Shown piece by piece: positions 32,589-40,728 of a stretch of DNA of 64,000 nucleotides. A program made the translations under genes and the position numbers. The stretch is from Desulfatibacillum aliphaticivorans DSM 15576 (GTDB lineage Bacteria; Desulfobacterota; Desulfobacteria; Desulfobacterales; Desulfatibacillaceae). Below the pieces are notes generated by a model. It was not told the DNA's origin and did no database searches. It worked only from the letters and a program-made list of their open reading frames with translations. Position 1 is the first letter of the stretch. Every line of letters begins with the position of its first letter. The stretch lies in NCBI RefSeq assembly GCF_000429905.1, contig NZ_AUCT01000001.1, positions 423,708-487,707 on the forward strand, in the 5' to 3' direction.

Positions 32589-33995
32589 TCAGGGCGTCTG
32601 CTTATGCAGTCCGCGCTGTTTTTGCCAGTTATACACCATGCCGCAGGTTGCGGCGGCCCGCTCGGCGGATTCAAAAAACGGAACGCCCGCCTGGCAGAAT
32701 TCCTGAGCGCATTCCGCTTCAAATCCCGGAATTTTGATCATGACAAAGGGCTTGCCAGCGGTTTTGTACACGTCAATCAGGGCCTGGGTCAAGGCGTGGT
32801 TGGTCTCCAGGGAAAGCCCGATGGGCGCGGCCATGACAATATCCACATTGGGATCTTCGGCCATAATTTGAGCGGCCCGGATATACAGGCTCATGTCCAG
32901 GGAGGAATTCATGCCGATGTCCACGGGATTTTTCAGGCTGGTGCCGGTTTGGGGCACAAACTCCGCCAGCTTCTCCCTGGACTCGGTTGAAAGCGCAGCC
33001 AGGCTAAGGCCGGCCCTGCCGCACGCCTGGGCGGCGGAGACGGCCAGCCCGCCGGGTCCGGAAATGATGGCGGCCCTGCGTCCCATCCCCCTGGGCAACA
33101 GCGAAAAACCCATCATGGCGTCCACCCACTCTTCAAAGCCGTTCACGGAAACGGCCCGCGCCTGGGACACCACGGCGTTCCATATGCGTTCGTCGCCGGC
33201 CATGGACCCGGTATGGGACGCGGCGGCGGAGGCGCCTTCGGGGTTCAAGCCCATTTTCCATAAAATGACCGGCTTGTTTTCCGAGGCTTTTTTCAAATTC
33301 TTCAAAAAGACGTCGCCTTTTCGAATGCCTTCCAGGTAAGCGGCCACAATACCGGTTTTTGAATCCTGGGCGCAGTATTCCAGAAAATCCCCGGCCGTGA
33401 GGTCGCACTCGTTTCCCAGGCTGACCGCGAACCGGAAATACAATCCTTTTTCCGGCCCCATGCGGCATAATATATTAGCCATGGAGCCGCTGTGGGACAA
33501 CAAGGCGATGGGGCCTAGCTTGGCCGGAAGTCCGGGAAAAAACGAAATCCCCGCCTCCGGGCTGTACAAACCCATGCCGTTGGGGCCGATCAGCCGCATG
33601 CCCGCCTTTTTGGCGATGGAGGCCATTTCCTCCTCCAGGGCCGCCCCTTCCTCTTCGCCGGTTTCCTTATACCCGGCCGTAAACAGGACGGCGCCTTTCA
33701 CGCCTTTTTCGGCGCACTGAACTACAGCCTCTTTGGCCTGGGAGTTGGGGACAAGAATAATGGCCATGTCCACGGGCTCGGGCAGGGCCTCCACGCTGGG
33801 GTATGATTTGAGGCCGTCAATTTCATCGGTAAAAGGATTAACCGGATAGATGGGGCCCTTAAAGCCCATATCCTGAATAGCGATTAAAAACAGCTTGCCT
33901 GTCTTCATGCCGCGAGGAAGTCCGACAATGGCCACGGACTTCGTTTCCATCAAGGTCTGGATTTGTTTTGTAGTCTGCATAACCAAATATTTCAT
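32589..33995 (-). CDS. ADP-forming acyl-CoA synthetase alpha subunit-like protein
   Basis: A 468-residue protein with the CoA-binding and ligase-CoA domains of NDP-forming acyl-CoA synthetases. Counting from the inner Met at 33980: CoA-binding Rossmann domain 10-130, GPNGMGLY (132-139), SHSGSM (162-167, the first ligase loop), and the phospho-acceptor His256 in ASHTGSMAG. The ATP-grasp beta subunit is missing from this protein and is not adjacent, so it must act with a partner encoded elsewhere, or alone in another role. The enzymes interconvert acyl-CoA, ADP and phosphate with acid, CoA and ATP; acyl specificity is unknown. Confidence 0.87.
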   Translation of the reverse strand: MKYLVMQTTKQIQTLMETKSVAIVGLPRGMKTGKLFLIAIQDMGFKGPIYPVNPFTDEIDGLKSYPSVEALPEPVDMAIILVPNSQAKEAVVQCAEKGVKGAVLFTAGYKETGEEEGAALEEEMASIAKKAGMRLIGPNGMGLYSPEAGISFFPGLPAKLGPIALLSHSGSMANILCRMGPEKGLYFRFAVSLGNECDLTAGDFLEYCAQDSKTGIVAAYLEGIRKGDVFLKNLKKASENKPVILWKMGLNPEGASAAASHTGSMAGDERIWNAVVSQARAVSVNGFEEWVDAMMGFSLLPRGMGRRAAIISGPGGLAVSAAQACGRAGLSLAALSTESREKLAEFVPQTGTSLKNPVDIGMNSSLDMSLYIRAAQIMAEDPNVDIVMAAPIGLSLETNHALTQALIDVYKTAGKPFVMIKIPGFEAECAQEFCQAGVPFFESAERAAATCGMVYNWQKQRGLHKQTP

Positions 33996-34113
33996 TGAAT
34001 AGTGTAAGAATCAAGGATAAAATCAGCAGGCCTGCGAGTGCGACGTGACGCGTGACGCGACTCCCTTATCCGCCGCCTTGACAGTTTTCCACCAAAAAGC
34101 GGATAATGTAAAT

Positions 34114-36357
34114 ATGAAAGACGGCTCCGAAAGCAATAATAAGACAAAGCCCCACCCTTTATACATCCCCGGCGGACAGCCGTTGGACATGGAAGAACAG
34201 TTCAGGCGGCGCTTTTTCTTTTATTTTTCCCTGGCGGGCTTCCCGGCGCTTTTAGGCTTCGGCTTCATGCATTTGGTGAGAGGACTATACCTTTTCGGGG
34301 TTTTGGACACCCTGTTCGCCCTGTTCCTCATAGCAACCATCATTCTTCAATCCCGCCTTTCCAGCATGAAGTTCATGTTCCGAATGACTTCCGCTTTTGC
34401 CGGAGCGATTTTTCTTTTGTGGACCGGTGCAGGCGGCACCCAGGGCCAGCCGTCCATTGTATTGTGGGCGTTTGTGTATCCCCTGCTGACCTTTTTTCTG
34501 TTGGGGGTGATGGAGGGCGCCGCCTGGACCCTGACCTTTTTGGCAGGTTGCCTGATTCTCTTTTTGTATCCCGAAGTTCTGGGAACCTTTCCCTACGTGC
34601 ATGAGTTCAAGGTCCGCTTTTTCTCCGTCATGTTCATGATCATGGTGGGTGTTTATCTGTTTGAAAAAACGCGTATCTGGTACCGGGACGGCATGAAGGA
34701 GGAGGCCAGACAGCTTGAGGCGGAAAAGGAAAAGCTCGCCCAGGAGATGAAAGAGCGCCAGTATATTGAGGACCAGTTGAAAATCGCCCGGGACGATCTG
34801 GAAAAACGGGTCCAGGAACGCACCAAGGCCCTGGCGAAAAGCGAGGAGTCATACCGGCTGCTTGTGGATAACGCCCAGGACCTGATTATTTCCGTGGACC
34901 GGAAGGGCCGGTTGGAGTGGGCCAATGAATACGGCTTGAGCATGCTCGGCTATAAAATGGAGGACATCCTCGGCAAAACCTGGAGCGACCTGATCGTCCC
35001 CGAAGATTTGCCCATGGTTTTGGAGACCTACAAACGGATTTTCGCCAACGGAGAAATCCAGGTTTCGGGCCTGGAGTTCCGCTGCATCGACTTTTGGGGA
35101 AAGCCCGTCTGGCTTTCCCTGAACGCCCGGATCTTTTACGACAAGAACGGCAAGTACGAACGGGAGTACGGCGTCGCAAGAAACACAAACAGGCAAAAAA
35201 ACCTGGAAGCCAAGCTGCAGCACGCTCAAAAAATGGAGGCCATAGGCACCCTGGCCGGCGGCATAGCCCACGATTTCAACAACATCCTCATGGGCATTCA
35301 GGGGCGGGCTTCCATCATGATGCTAAACCTCCCCAAAGGGGACCCCAGCCTGGAGCACTTAAGAACCATCACGGAGCTGGTGCAAAGCTCGGCCGGCCTC
35401 ACCAAGCAGCTTTTGGGCCTGGCCAGGGGCGGCAAGTACGATCCCAAACCCACCAACCTGAACGACTTGGTGCTGAGGGTGGCGAGCATGTTCGGCCGGA
35501 CCCATAAGGAAGTGGTCATCAAGGCGGACCTGCCGGAATATCCTATTGTGGTGGAAGTGGACCAGGGGCAGGTGGAGCAGGTTTTTCTCAATTTGTACGT
35601 GAACGCCTGGCAGGCCATGCCCGGAGGAGGCGATCTGAAAATAAGGACCTCCGTGGTCTCCATGGACGAAGCCCTGGCTATTGCGAACGGGGTTAAGCCG
35701 GGCCAGTACGCCAAAGCCACCGTAACCGACTCCGGGGAAGGCATGGACGAAGAAACCCGCAAACGGGTTTTCGACCCTTTTTTTTCCACCAAAGGCATGG
35801 GCCGGGGTACGGGCCTGGGGCTTTCCTCGGCGTACGGCATTATCAAGAACCACGGGGGCTTCATCTCCGTTTGGAGCCGTTTGGGCGAAGGCTCCACCTT
35901 TTCCATTTTCATCCCTTCCTCCCAAAAAGCCGTCAACCCGGAAAGCCGAATCGACTCCCCCGTGATTCGCGGCGAAGGAACCATCCTGCTGGTGGACGAC
36001 GAAAAGGATCTTTTAGAAACCGGAACGGAAATTTTGGAAAATCTGGGCTATAAAGCCCTTTCCGCCGGCGGAGGAAAAGAGGCTGTGAAAATGTTCGGCG
36101 CAAACCGGGAGGCCATCGATCTGGTGGTGCTGGATATTGTCATGCCGGACATGAACGGGGGTGCGGTGTTTGACAAAATGAAGGAGTTAAACCCCAACGT
36201 AAAGGTGCTGATTTCCAGCGGGTACGCCTCGGACGGCAAGAGCTCGGAAATCATGAAAAAGGGGGCCAACGGCTTTATTCAAAAGCCCTTCACCGCCGAA
36301 GACCTTTCCCAGAAAATCGCGGAAATCCTGCAGAAGACCAATTCCTCCGAAATCTAA
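34114..36357 (+). CDS. Membrane hybrid histidine kinase, PAS type
   Basis: A 747-residue sensor kinase. The N-terminus has about five to six transmembrane helices (30-195) and a coiled coil (200-255) ending in a signalling helix. One PAS domain (about 255-380) is followed by HisKA with HDFNNIL near 386, a GHKL ATPase (DSGEGMD; GTGLGLSSAYGII) and a receiver domain (about 625-747; Asp in VVLDIVMPD, Lys in IQKPF). The start at 34114 is inferred; the frame is open back to 34045 but that part looks non-coding. It is divergent from the acyl-CoA synthetase gene. Confidence 0.88.
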   Translation: MKDGSESNNKTKPHPLYIPGGQPLDMEEQFRRRFFFYFSLAGFPALLGFGFMHLVRGLYLFGVLDTLFALFLIATIILQSRLSSMKFMFRMTSAFAGAIFLLWTGAGGTQGQPSIVLWAFVYPLLTFFLLGVMEGAAWTLTFLAGCLILFLYPEVLGTFPYVHEFKVRFFSVMFMIMVGVYLFEKTRIWYRDGMKEEARQLEAEKEKLAQEMKERQYIEDQLKIARDDLEKRVQERTKALAKSEESYRLLVDNAQDLIISVDRKGRLEWANEYGLSMLGYKMEDILGKTWSDLIVPEDLPMVLETYKRIFANGEIQVSGLEFRCIDFWGKPVWLSLNARIFYDKNGKYEREYGVARNTNRQKNLEAKLQHAQKMEAIGTLAGGIAHDFNNILMGIQGRASIMMLNLPKGDPSLEHLRTITELVQSSAGLTKQLLGLARGGKYDPKPTNLNDLVLRVASMFGRTHKEVVIKADLPEYPIVVEVDQGQVEQVFLNLYVNAWQAMPGGGDLKIRTSVVSMDEALAIANGVKPGQYAKATVTDSGEGMDEETRKRVFDPFFSTKGMGRGTGLGLSSAYGIIKNHGGFISVWSRLGEGSTFSIFIPSSQKAVNPESRIDSPVIRGEGTILLVDDEKDLLETGTEILENLGYKALSAGGGKEAVKMFGANREAIDLVVLDIVMPDMNGGAVFDKMKELNPNVKVLISSGYASDGKSSEIMKKGANGFIQKPFTAEDLSQKIAEILQKTNSSEI

Positions 36358-36395
36358 CGCCTTGAGGGCGTGTTTCTCGACTTAGAATCCGCCAC

Positions 36396-37433
36396 TTAGT
36401 TTCTCCGCGGAACCCGATGATCCATGAACTTCCGCCATATGGGCGGAAAATAGGCTAAAACCAGCATCCCGGCGTATCCAGACGGCAATTGCGGGGCGCC
36501 CTCCCAATGGCGAAGAATCTGGTATCTCCGGTTGGGCCTGTAATGATGGTCGGAATGACGCTGGAGGTTGAACAGAAAATAATTGGTGACCCTGTGGGCG
36601 GAGTTCCACGAGTGGTGCGGCTTCACCTCCTCGTAGGAGCCGTCCGGATTCTGCTTCCTAACAAGGCCGTAATGCTCCACGTAGTTGACCAGCTCCAAAA
36701 GCAGCACGCCCGTGGCAGCCTGTATCAGCAAAAAAATCACGCCGGGCAGGCCGAGCCAATACGCCATAAAGGCGATCAGAATTCCCTGGGACGTGAAATA
36801 GCGCAGGATGCGGTTGTCCCGGCCGTACTTGTTTCCTCCCCGGCTTTCCACCATTTCCGACTCGATGCGCCAGGCGCTTTCAATGCCGCCGATCACGGTG
36901 CGGGGCAGAAATCGCCAGAAGCTCTCGCCAAAACGGGCTGTGGCCGGGTCTTCCGGCGTGGCCACATAGCGATGATGCCCGGCTACGTGCTCCACCGCCC
37001 AATGGGAGTACAATACGGTCCAGAGCATGATCCGGCCCAATAAAGGCTCCACCCTGTTGTTCACCTTGTGAATCAACTCGTGACTGAGGTTGATGCCCAT
37101 GATGCCCGAACTCAGCCCCACGCCATAGGCGAAAACCAGCCTTTCCCACCAGTTCAAGGACCCGTGAGTGAACGCCCAGGCGCCCCAGAACACCAGCCCA
37201 ACCTGCACGGGGACCGCGGCAAAGGTAATCCAGCGATACCGGCGGTCCTGCTCCAGGATTTTTTCCTCGCCGGGATCGGGGTTGTAAACATTGAGGCCGA
37301 ATACGTAATCAAACAAAGGGAGCATAATGAAGACCGCCAGCGGCGGAATGAGCAAATGATATCCTCCGTTGAAATACGAAATCACTGCTCCCAAAGGAAC
37401 CAGGAAAACCAGGCAAAAACGGACAAGCTGCAT
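36396..37433 (-). CDS. alkB: AlkB-type alkane 1-monooxygenase
   Basis: A 345-residue integral-membrane non-haem di-iron hydroxylase. All family histidine motifs are present: HELIHK (118-123), EHVAGHH (148-154) and LQRHSDHH (290-297), plus the alkane-hydroxylase signature NYVEHYGL (250-257) and HSWNS (274-278). About six transmembrane helices surround them. The enzyme oxidises the terminal methyl of n-alkanes using O2 and electrons from rubredoxin. No rubredoxin or rubredoxin reductase gene is adjacent. The stop is near that of the convergent hybrid kinase gene. The presence of an oxygenase is unexpected if the host is a sulfate reducer. Confidence 0.92.
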   Translation of the reverse strand: MQLVRFCLVFLVPLGAVISYFNGGYHLLIPPLAVFIMLPLFDYVFGLNVYNPDPGEEKILEQDRRYRWITFAAVPVQVGLVFWGAWAFTHGSLNWWERLVFAYGVGLSSGIMGINLSHELIHKVNNRVEPLLGRIMLWTVLYSHWAVEHVAGHHRYVATPEDPATARFGESFWRFLPRTVIGGIESAWRIESEMVESRGGNKYGRDNRILRYFTSQGILIAFMAYWLGLPGVIFLLIQAATGVLLLELVNYVEHYGLVRKQNPDGSYEEVKPHHSWNSAHRVTNYFLFNLQRHSDHHYRPNRRYQILRHWEGAPQLPSGYAGMLVLAYFPPIWRKFMDHRVPRRN

Positions 37434-37541
37434 TTTTCCTCCAGAAAATAAAGATGCAAACTAAGAGGGAATAATTATAGATAAAATTTCCTCCACCTGA
37501 TTAATTTTACCGTTCGTAGATCTTCGGGGCAAGTTTTTTTC

Positions 37542-37571
37542 AAAATAAAAAAGGCGGCTGAAGGCGCCGCC
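37542..37571 (-). terminator. Intrinsic terminator after the SDR gene at 37631
   Basis: On the minus strand GGCGGC, a seven-base loop and GCCGCC (37571-37553), then TTTTTTATTTT. It ends the second sugar-precursor cluster, 60 bases after the last stop codon. Confidence 0.85.
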
Positions 37572-37630
37572 CTTGAATGATTCGTAGGATGTGTAATTTC
37601 CGCCAGGCGAAAAAAACCTGCGGGTAAAAA

Positions 37631-38551
37631 TTAATGCTGAAACAGCAGTTCCGCCAGGCCGTTGCGGATGGTGTAGGCGGGTTCAAAGCCCAGGAGTTCT
37701 TGGGCTTTGGAAATGTCAGCGCGGGAATGGCGCACGTCGCCGGCCCGAGCGTCCTTGAACATGACCTCAAACTCCCGATCGCCCAATTCCCGCATATAAT
37801 CCAGCAGATCCAGCAGGCTGATTTCCACGCCCGTGCCCACGTTGACAGCCTCGCCGGCTCCGGCCTTATTCGAGGTCATGGCCAGGAGGTTGGCTCGAAC
37901 CACGTCCCGGACGAATATGAAGTCCCGGGTTTGGAGCCCGTCGCCGTAAATGCAGGCGTATCCTTCGGCCGTATCGTTGACGAACCGGGAAATTACGCCG
38001 GAGTATTGGGAGGACGGGTCCTGCCTGGGGCCGAACACGTTGAAAAAGCGCAGGCATACGGTCTGCACGCCGTAAAGCTCGGCGAAAACCCGCATGTAAA
38101 GCTCGCTGGCCGCTTTGGACGCTGCGTACGGAGAAGCCGGCGCCCGGGTCATGGCCTCCACCTTGGGAGACTCGGGGTTGTTGCCATAGACCGCGCAGGA
38201 GCTGGCGAAGACCACGCGTTTGACGCCCGCATCCCTTGCGGCGGTGAGGATGTTCAGGGTTCCGGTGACGTTGATGTCGTGGCAGACCAGGGGCCTTTCC
38301 ACGGAGTCAAAGGCCGAAACCATGCCGGCCAGATGAAACACTCCATCCACGCCTTTCATGGCTTTGGCAACGGCTTCGGGGTCGCGTATGTCGCCTTTGA
38401 TGAACTCCACCTTATCTGCGAAGTCCGCGATATTGGCTTCATAGCCGGAGGACAGGTCGTCCAGAATGCGGACCTTTTCGCCCTTTTCCGCCAAAACTTC
38501 GCTGATGTGGGAACCTATGAAACCGCATCCGCCGGTCACCAGGTATTGCAT
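37631..38551 (-). CDS. UDP-sugar 4-epimerase-like SDR (WbpP/GalE type)
   Basis: A 306-residue extended SDR. GGCGFIGSH (7-15) binds NAD; SSCAVYG provides the catalytic Ser and the Tyr/Lys pair is in SPYAASKAASE. FFNVFGPRQDPSSQYSGVISRF is typical of epimerases that act on UDP-N-acetylhexosamines or UDP-hexuronic acids (WbpP group). The start at 38551 is fixed by MQYLVTGG; upstream residues in frame look non-coding. It is separated from the rest of the cluster by 645 bases of repeat-rich DNA but reads the same way. Confidence 0.88.
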   Translation of the reverse strand: MQYLVTGGCGFIGSHISEVLAEKGEKVRILDDLSSGYEANIADFADKVEFIKGDIRDPEAVAKAMKGVDGVFHLAGMVSAFDSVERPLVCHDINVTGTLNILTAARDAGVKRVVFASSCAVYGNNPESPKVEAMTRAPASPYAASKAASELYMRVFAELYGVQTVCLRFFNVFGPRQDPSSQYSGVISRFVNDTAEGYACIYGDGLQTRDFIFVRDVVRANLLAMTSNKAGAGEAVNVGTGVEISLLDLLDYMRELGDREFEVMFKDARAGDVRHSRADISKAQELLGFEPAYTIRNGLAELLFQH

Positions 38552-38661
38552 GCTTTCTTTTCCTTTCAGACAGACGTACAGCCTAGTCAAGTCTTTTAAA
38601 CGTCGCTGGGTCCCCGTTTCCGGGATTGCGTCACGATGATTGCATAACTGCCGCAATAATC

Positions 38662-38705
38662 CCGCCGCATCCCTGCACGGGGATGACGGAGAGCGGCGGC
38701 TTTTT
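38662..38705 (+). terminator. Plus-strand hairpin with T tract in repeat-rich gap
   Basis: CCGCCGC (38662-38668) pairs with GCGGCGG (38693-38699), with an inner ATCCC/GGGAT stem, followed by CTTTTT. No plus-strand gene lies upstream. The core GTCATCCCCGTGCAGGGATG resembles common dispersed palindromes, so it may be a repeat rather than a working terminator. Confidence 0.4.
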
Positions 38706-38714
38706 ATCCATTAA

Positions 38715-38822
38715 TTTTGTTGGGTGAACCTGCAATACGCCTTTGGCGTTCACAGGAGCATAGCCCCATTACAACCTACTGATTTCATTAGTCAATATCG
38801 CAGCAGAACCACCCAACCTACA
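38715..38822. repeat. Dispersed repeat family B, copy 1
   Basis: It begins TTTTGTTGGGTGAACCTGC, contains AGGAGCATAGCC and ends GCAGAACCACCCAACCTAC. The same three blocks in the same order occur at 51988-52110. The ends are near-inverted (GTTGGGT and ACCCAAC). No coding potential is seen. Confidence 0.75.
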
Positions 38823-38847
38823 TCTCAATAATCAAGCTGTAACTTAA

Positions 38848-39088
38848 CTTTCGGGAATCAGGTTTTCTTCACATATTCAAAAGATTGCAGCAGGCTATGA
38901 GATATTAAACATCAAAGCCGGCGTCCCAAAAACTCCCTCCCCCTTGACGGGGGAGGGTTGGGGTGGGGGTGATATTGTAAGTCATTCCAGATAGTCCCCC
39001 CCCCCATCCTGTCCTTCCCCCGCCAGGGGGGAAGGGACCATGACTCTCGGGCTCTGGTATATAGATAGATCTGAGCTGCATACATAAC
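38848..39088. repeat. Dispersed repeat family A, copy 2 (composite form)
   Basis: The arms match copy 1 (398-562, opposite orientation): left arm from CTTTCGGGAATCA to AAAGCCGG, right arm CTCGGGCTCTGGTATATAGA to TACATAAC. Between them are two GC-rich palindromes instead of one: CCCTCCCCCTTGACGGGGGAGGG followed by GTTGGGGTGGGGGT, about 40 unrelated bases, and CCTTCCCCCGCCAGGGGGGAAGGG. With the family B copy next to it this explains most of the 38552-39196 gap; no gene is seen there. Confidence 0.8.
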
Positions 39089-39196
39089 CATCTGATTTCA
39101 AAGCACTACTTCCAGTCCCGTAAGTTGAACCCAAGAAACCAAAACGCTTTGGCATCACGCATTTAGCCGCGATTTGACCACTCGTAAAAGCGTCTG

Positions 39197-40105
39197 TTAC
39201 CACAATTTTTCCGGATATAAGCCCTGGCCGGTCAGGCCTTTGATGTAATCCATGACCAGGGCCTTGTCGTCCTTATAGGTAACGCCCACCCACCGCTCGG
39301 AGCTTTCCAGCACGGAAACCGCCGCCTGGTTCTCCCGGATCAGCCGATCCACGGCGCTGGGCAAATAAAATTCGGTTTTCAAATCCTTAAGCCCGGATTC
39401 CATAAACTCCTTGAACTGCTCTTCCAGATGCGGAAAAAAATCCGGGGTGAACCCCCAGAAATTCAAGGACACGGGCTCGTCGCCGGTCAGGGAGGCGGTT
39501 TCGCCGTCTTCCATCTCACAGGTCACGCCGTCCTGATAACGGCATATTCCCGTGCGTTCGGTGACGGAAATCAGGTTGTTGTCCCGGTCCACCTTGCATA
39601 CGCCGCGGGAGACCGTTCCGTGTTCGGACAGGGTGTTTTTCAGGGAGAAAGCCACCATGGCGAATCGCTTCAAGTCTTCCGCGTCATTGCAGGTTTTCAG
39701 GAAGCCGGCGATTTCCTGATAGGCGGCGCGGCCGTAAAAATCATCGGCGTTGATCACGCAAAAGGGGGAGTCCACCACGTCTTTGCATACCAGGACGGCG
39801 TGGCCGGTGCCCCAGGGCTTGGCGCGGCCTTCAGGCGCGACGATCCCTTCGGGCAGGGCGTCCAGTTCCTGGAAGACCAGTTCGCACGGGACCTTTTTGG
39901 CGTAGCGTTCTTCAATGAACTCCCGGCAGGGCGCTTCGATTTCACGGCGAATGACAAAGACGATTTTTTTAAAGCCCGCCTGCAGGGCGTCGTATATGGA
40001 ATAATCGAGAATGCTTTGGTTGTGGGGGCCGACGGCGTCCAATTGTTTGAGTCCGCCGTACCGCGATCCCACGCCCGCAGCCAAAATAACCAAAGTCATA
40101 TTCAT
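39197..40105 (-). CDS. Sugar-1-phosphate nucleotidyltransferase-like protein
   Basis: A 302-residue GT-A fold nucleotidyltransferase. It begins TLVILAAGVGSRYGGLKQLDAVG, a variant of the GxGxRxxxxxPK loop with Lys20 in LKQLD. VINADDFYG (near 118-126) supplies the metal-binding Asp. The family uses NTP plus a phosphorylated substrate, but the change from PKxL to KQLD and the spacing differ from RmlA and GlmU, so the substrate is uncertain. It lies next to the heptose isomerase gene and could activate heptose-1-phosphate, but it does not closely resemble HddC. Confidence 0.75.
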   Translation of the reverse strand: MNMTLVILAAGVGSRYGGLKQLDAVGPHNQSILDYSIYDALQAGFKKIVFVIRREIEAPCREFIEERYAKKVPCELVFQELDALPEGIVAPEGRAKPWGTGHAVLVCKDVVDSPFCVINADDFYGRAAYQEIAGFLKTCNDAEDLKRFAMVAFSLKNTLSEHGTVSRGVCKVDRDNNLISVTERTGICRYQDGVTCEMEDGETASLTGDEPVSLNFWGFTPDFFPHLEEQFKEFMESGLKDLKTEFYLPSAVDRLIRENQAAVSVLESSERWVGVTYKDDKALVMDYIKGLTGQGLYPEKLW

Positions 40106-40121
40106 GTCCTTAATGTTTTAT

Positions 40122-40700
40122 TTAACAGGCGGCGCCTTCCTGGCCCAGGGCCTTCATGATGCGCTGCATGCTGATGTGCACCACGATCATGTGGGCGTCT
40201 TCGGTCATTTGCATGTCGTTGACATTGCTGTGAACAGGAATGGACGCCAGATCCTTCAGCTTGCCGCCGCCGTATCCGCACAGGCCGATTGTTACGCCGC
40301 CGTTTTGGTTGGCGTATTCAATGGCTTTAAGCACGTTGGTTGAGTTGCCGGAGCCTGAAATGCCGATGACCACGTCCCCCGGCTCAAAAAAATTCTTCAA
40401 GGGCTCCACAAAGACGTCGTCGTAAGACAGGTCATTGGCGTAGGCCATCATGGTGGAAATGCTGTCGTTCAGGCAGATCATCCTGAACTTTTTTTCCAGG
40501 CTCAGGCAGCATCCCTTGTTGATGTCGCACACCCAGTGGGAGGCCGTGGAGGCGCTGCCGCCGTTGCCCATGACAAAAATCCTGCGGCCTTTTTCATAGG
40601 CGTCCAGCATGGCGGCGATCATTTTTTCAAAGGCCTCGTGGGGAAAATCGTCCAGTACGGCCTTGAGTCCTTCAAGGTATTGTTGGGAAAAATATTGCAT
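40122..40700 (-). CDS. gmhA: Phosphoheptose isomerase-like SIS protein
   Basis: A 192-residue SIS-domain protein similar to GmhA, which converts sedoheptulose-7-phosphate to D-glycero-D-manno-heptose-7-phosphate. FVMGNGGSASTASHWVCDINKG (about 42-63) contains the phosphate loop and the His expected in GmhA, and GISGSGNSTNVLKAI is the second phosphate-binding segment. TEDAHMIVVHI near the C-terminus fits the metal-binding Glu/His region. With the heptose kinase at 41882 it makes a heptose-1,7-bisphosphate route plausible; a GmhB phosphatase is not in the window. Confidence 0.82.
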   Translation of the reverse strand: MQYFSQQYLEGLKAVLDDFPHEAFEKMIAAMLDAYEKGRRIFVMGNGGSASTASHWVCDINKGCCLSLEKKFRMICLNDSISTMMAYANDLSYDDVFVEPLKNFFEPGDVVIGISGSGNSTNVLKAIEYANQNGGVTIGLCGYGGGKLKDLASIPVHSNVNDMQMTEDAHMIVVHISMQRIMKALGQEGAAC

Positions 40701-40728
40701 ATCCGTCTCCCCTTGGGCTTTTTTCGGC

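Noticed and set aside
38848..39088. Repeated GC-rich blocks considered as a CRISPR array
   Set aside because: Only two unequal palindromes with one spacer, no regular repeat-spacer unit and no cas genes.
39197..40105. Nucleotidyltransferase considered as HddC of a GDP-heptose pathway
   Set aside because: The N-terminal loop (GVGSRYGGLKQLD) differs from the GGLGTRL…PKP type of HddC, so only a general call is made.
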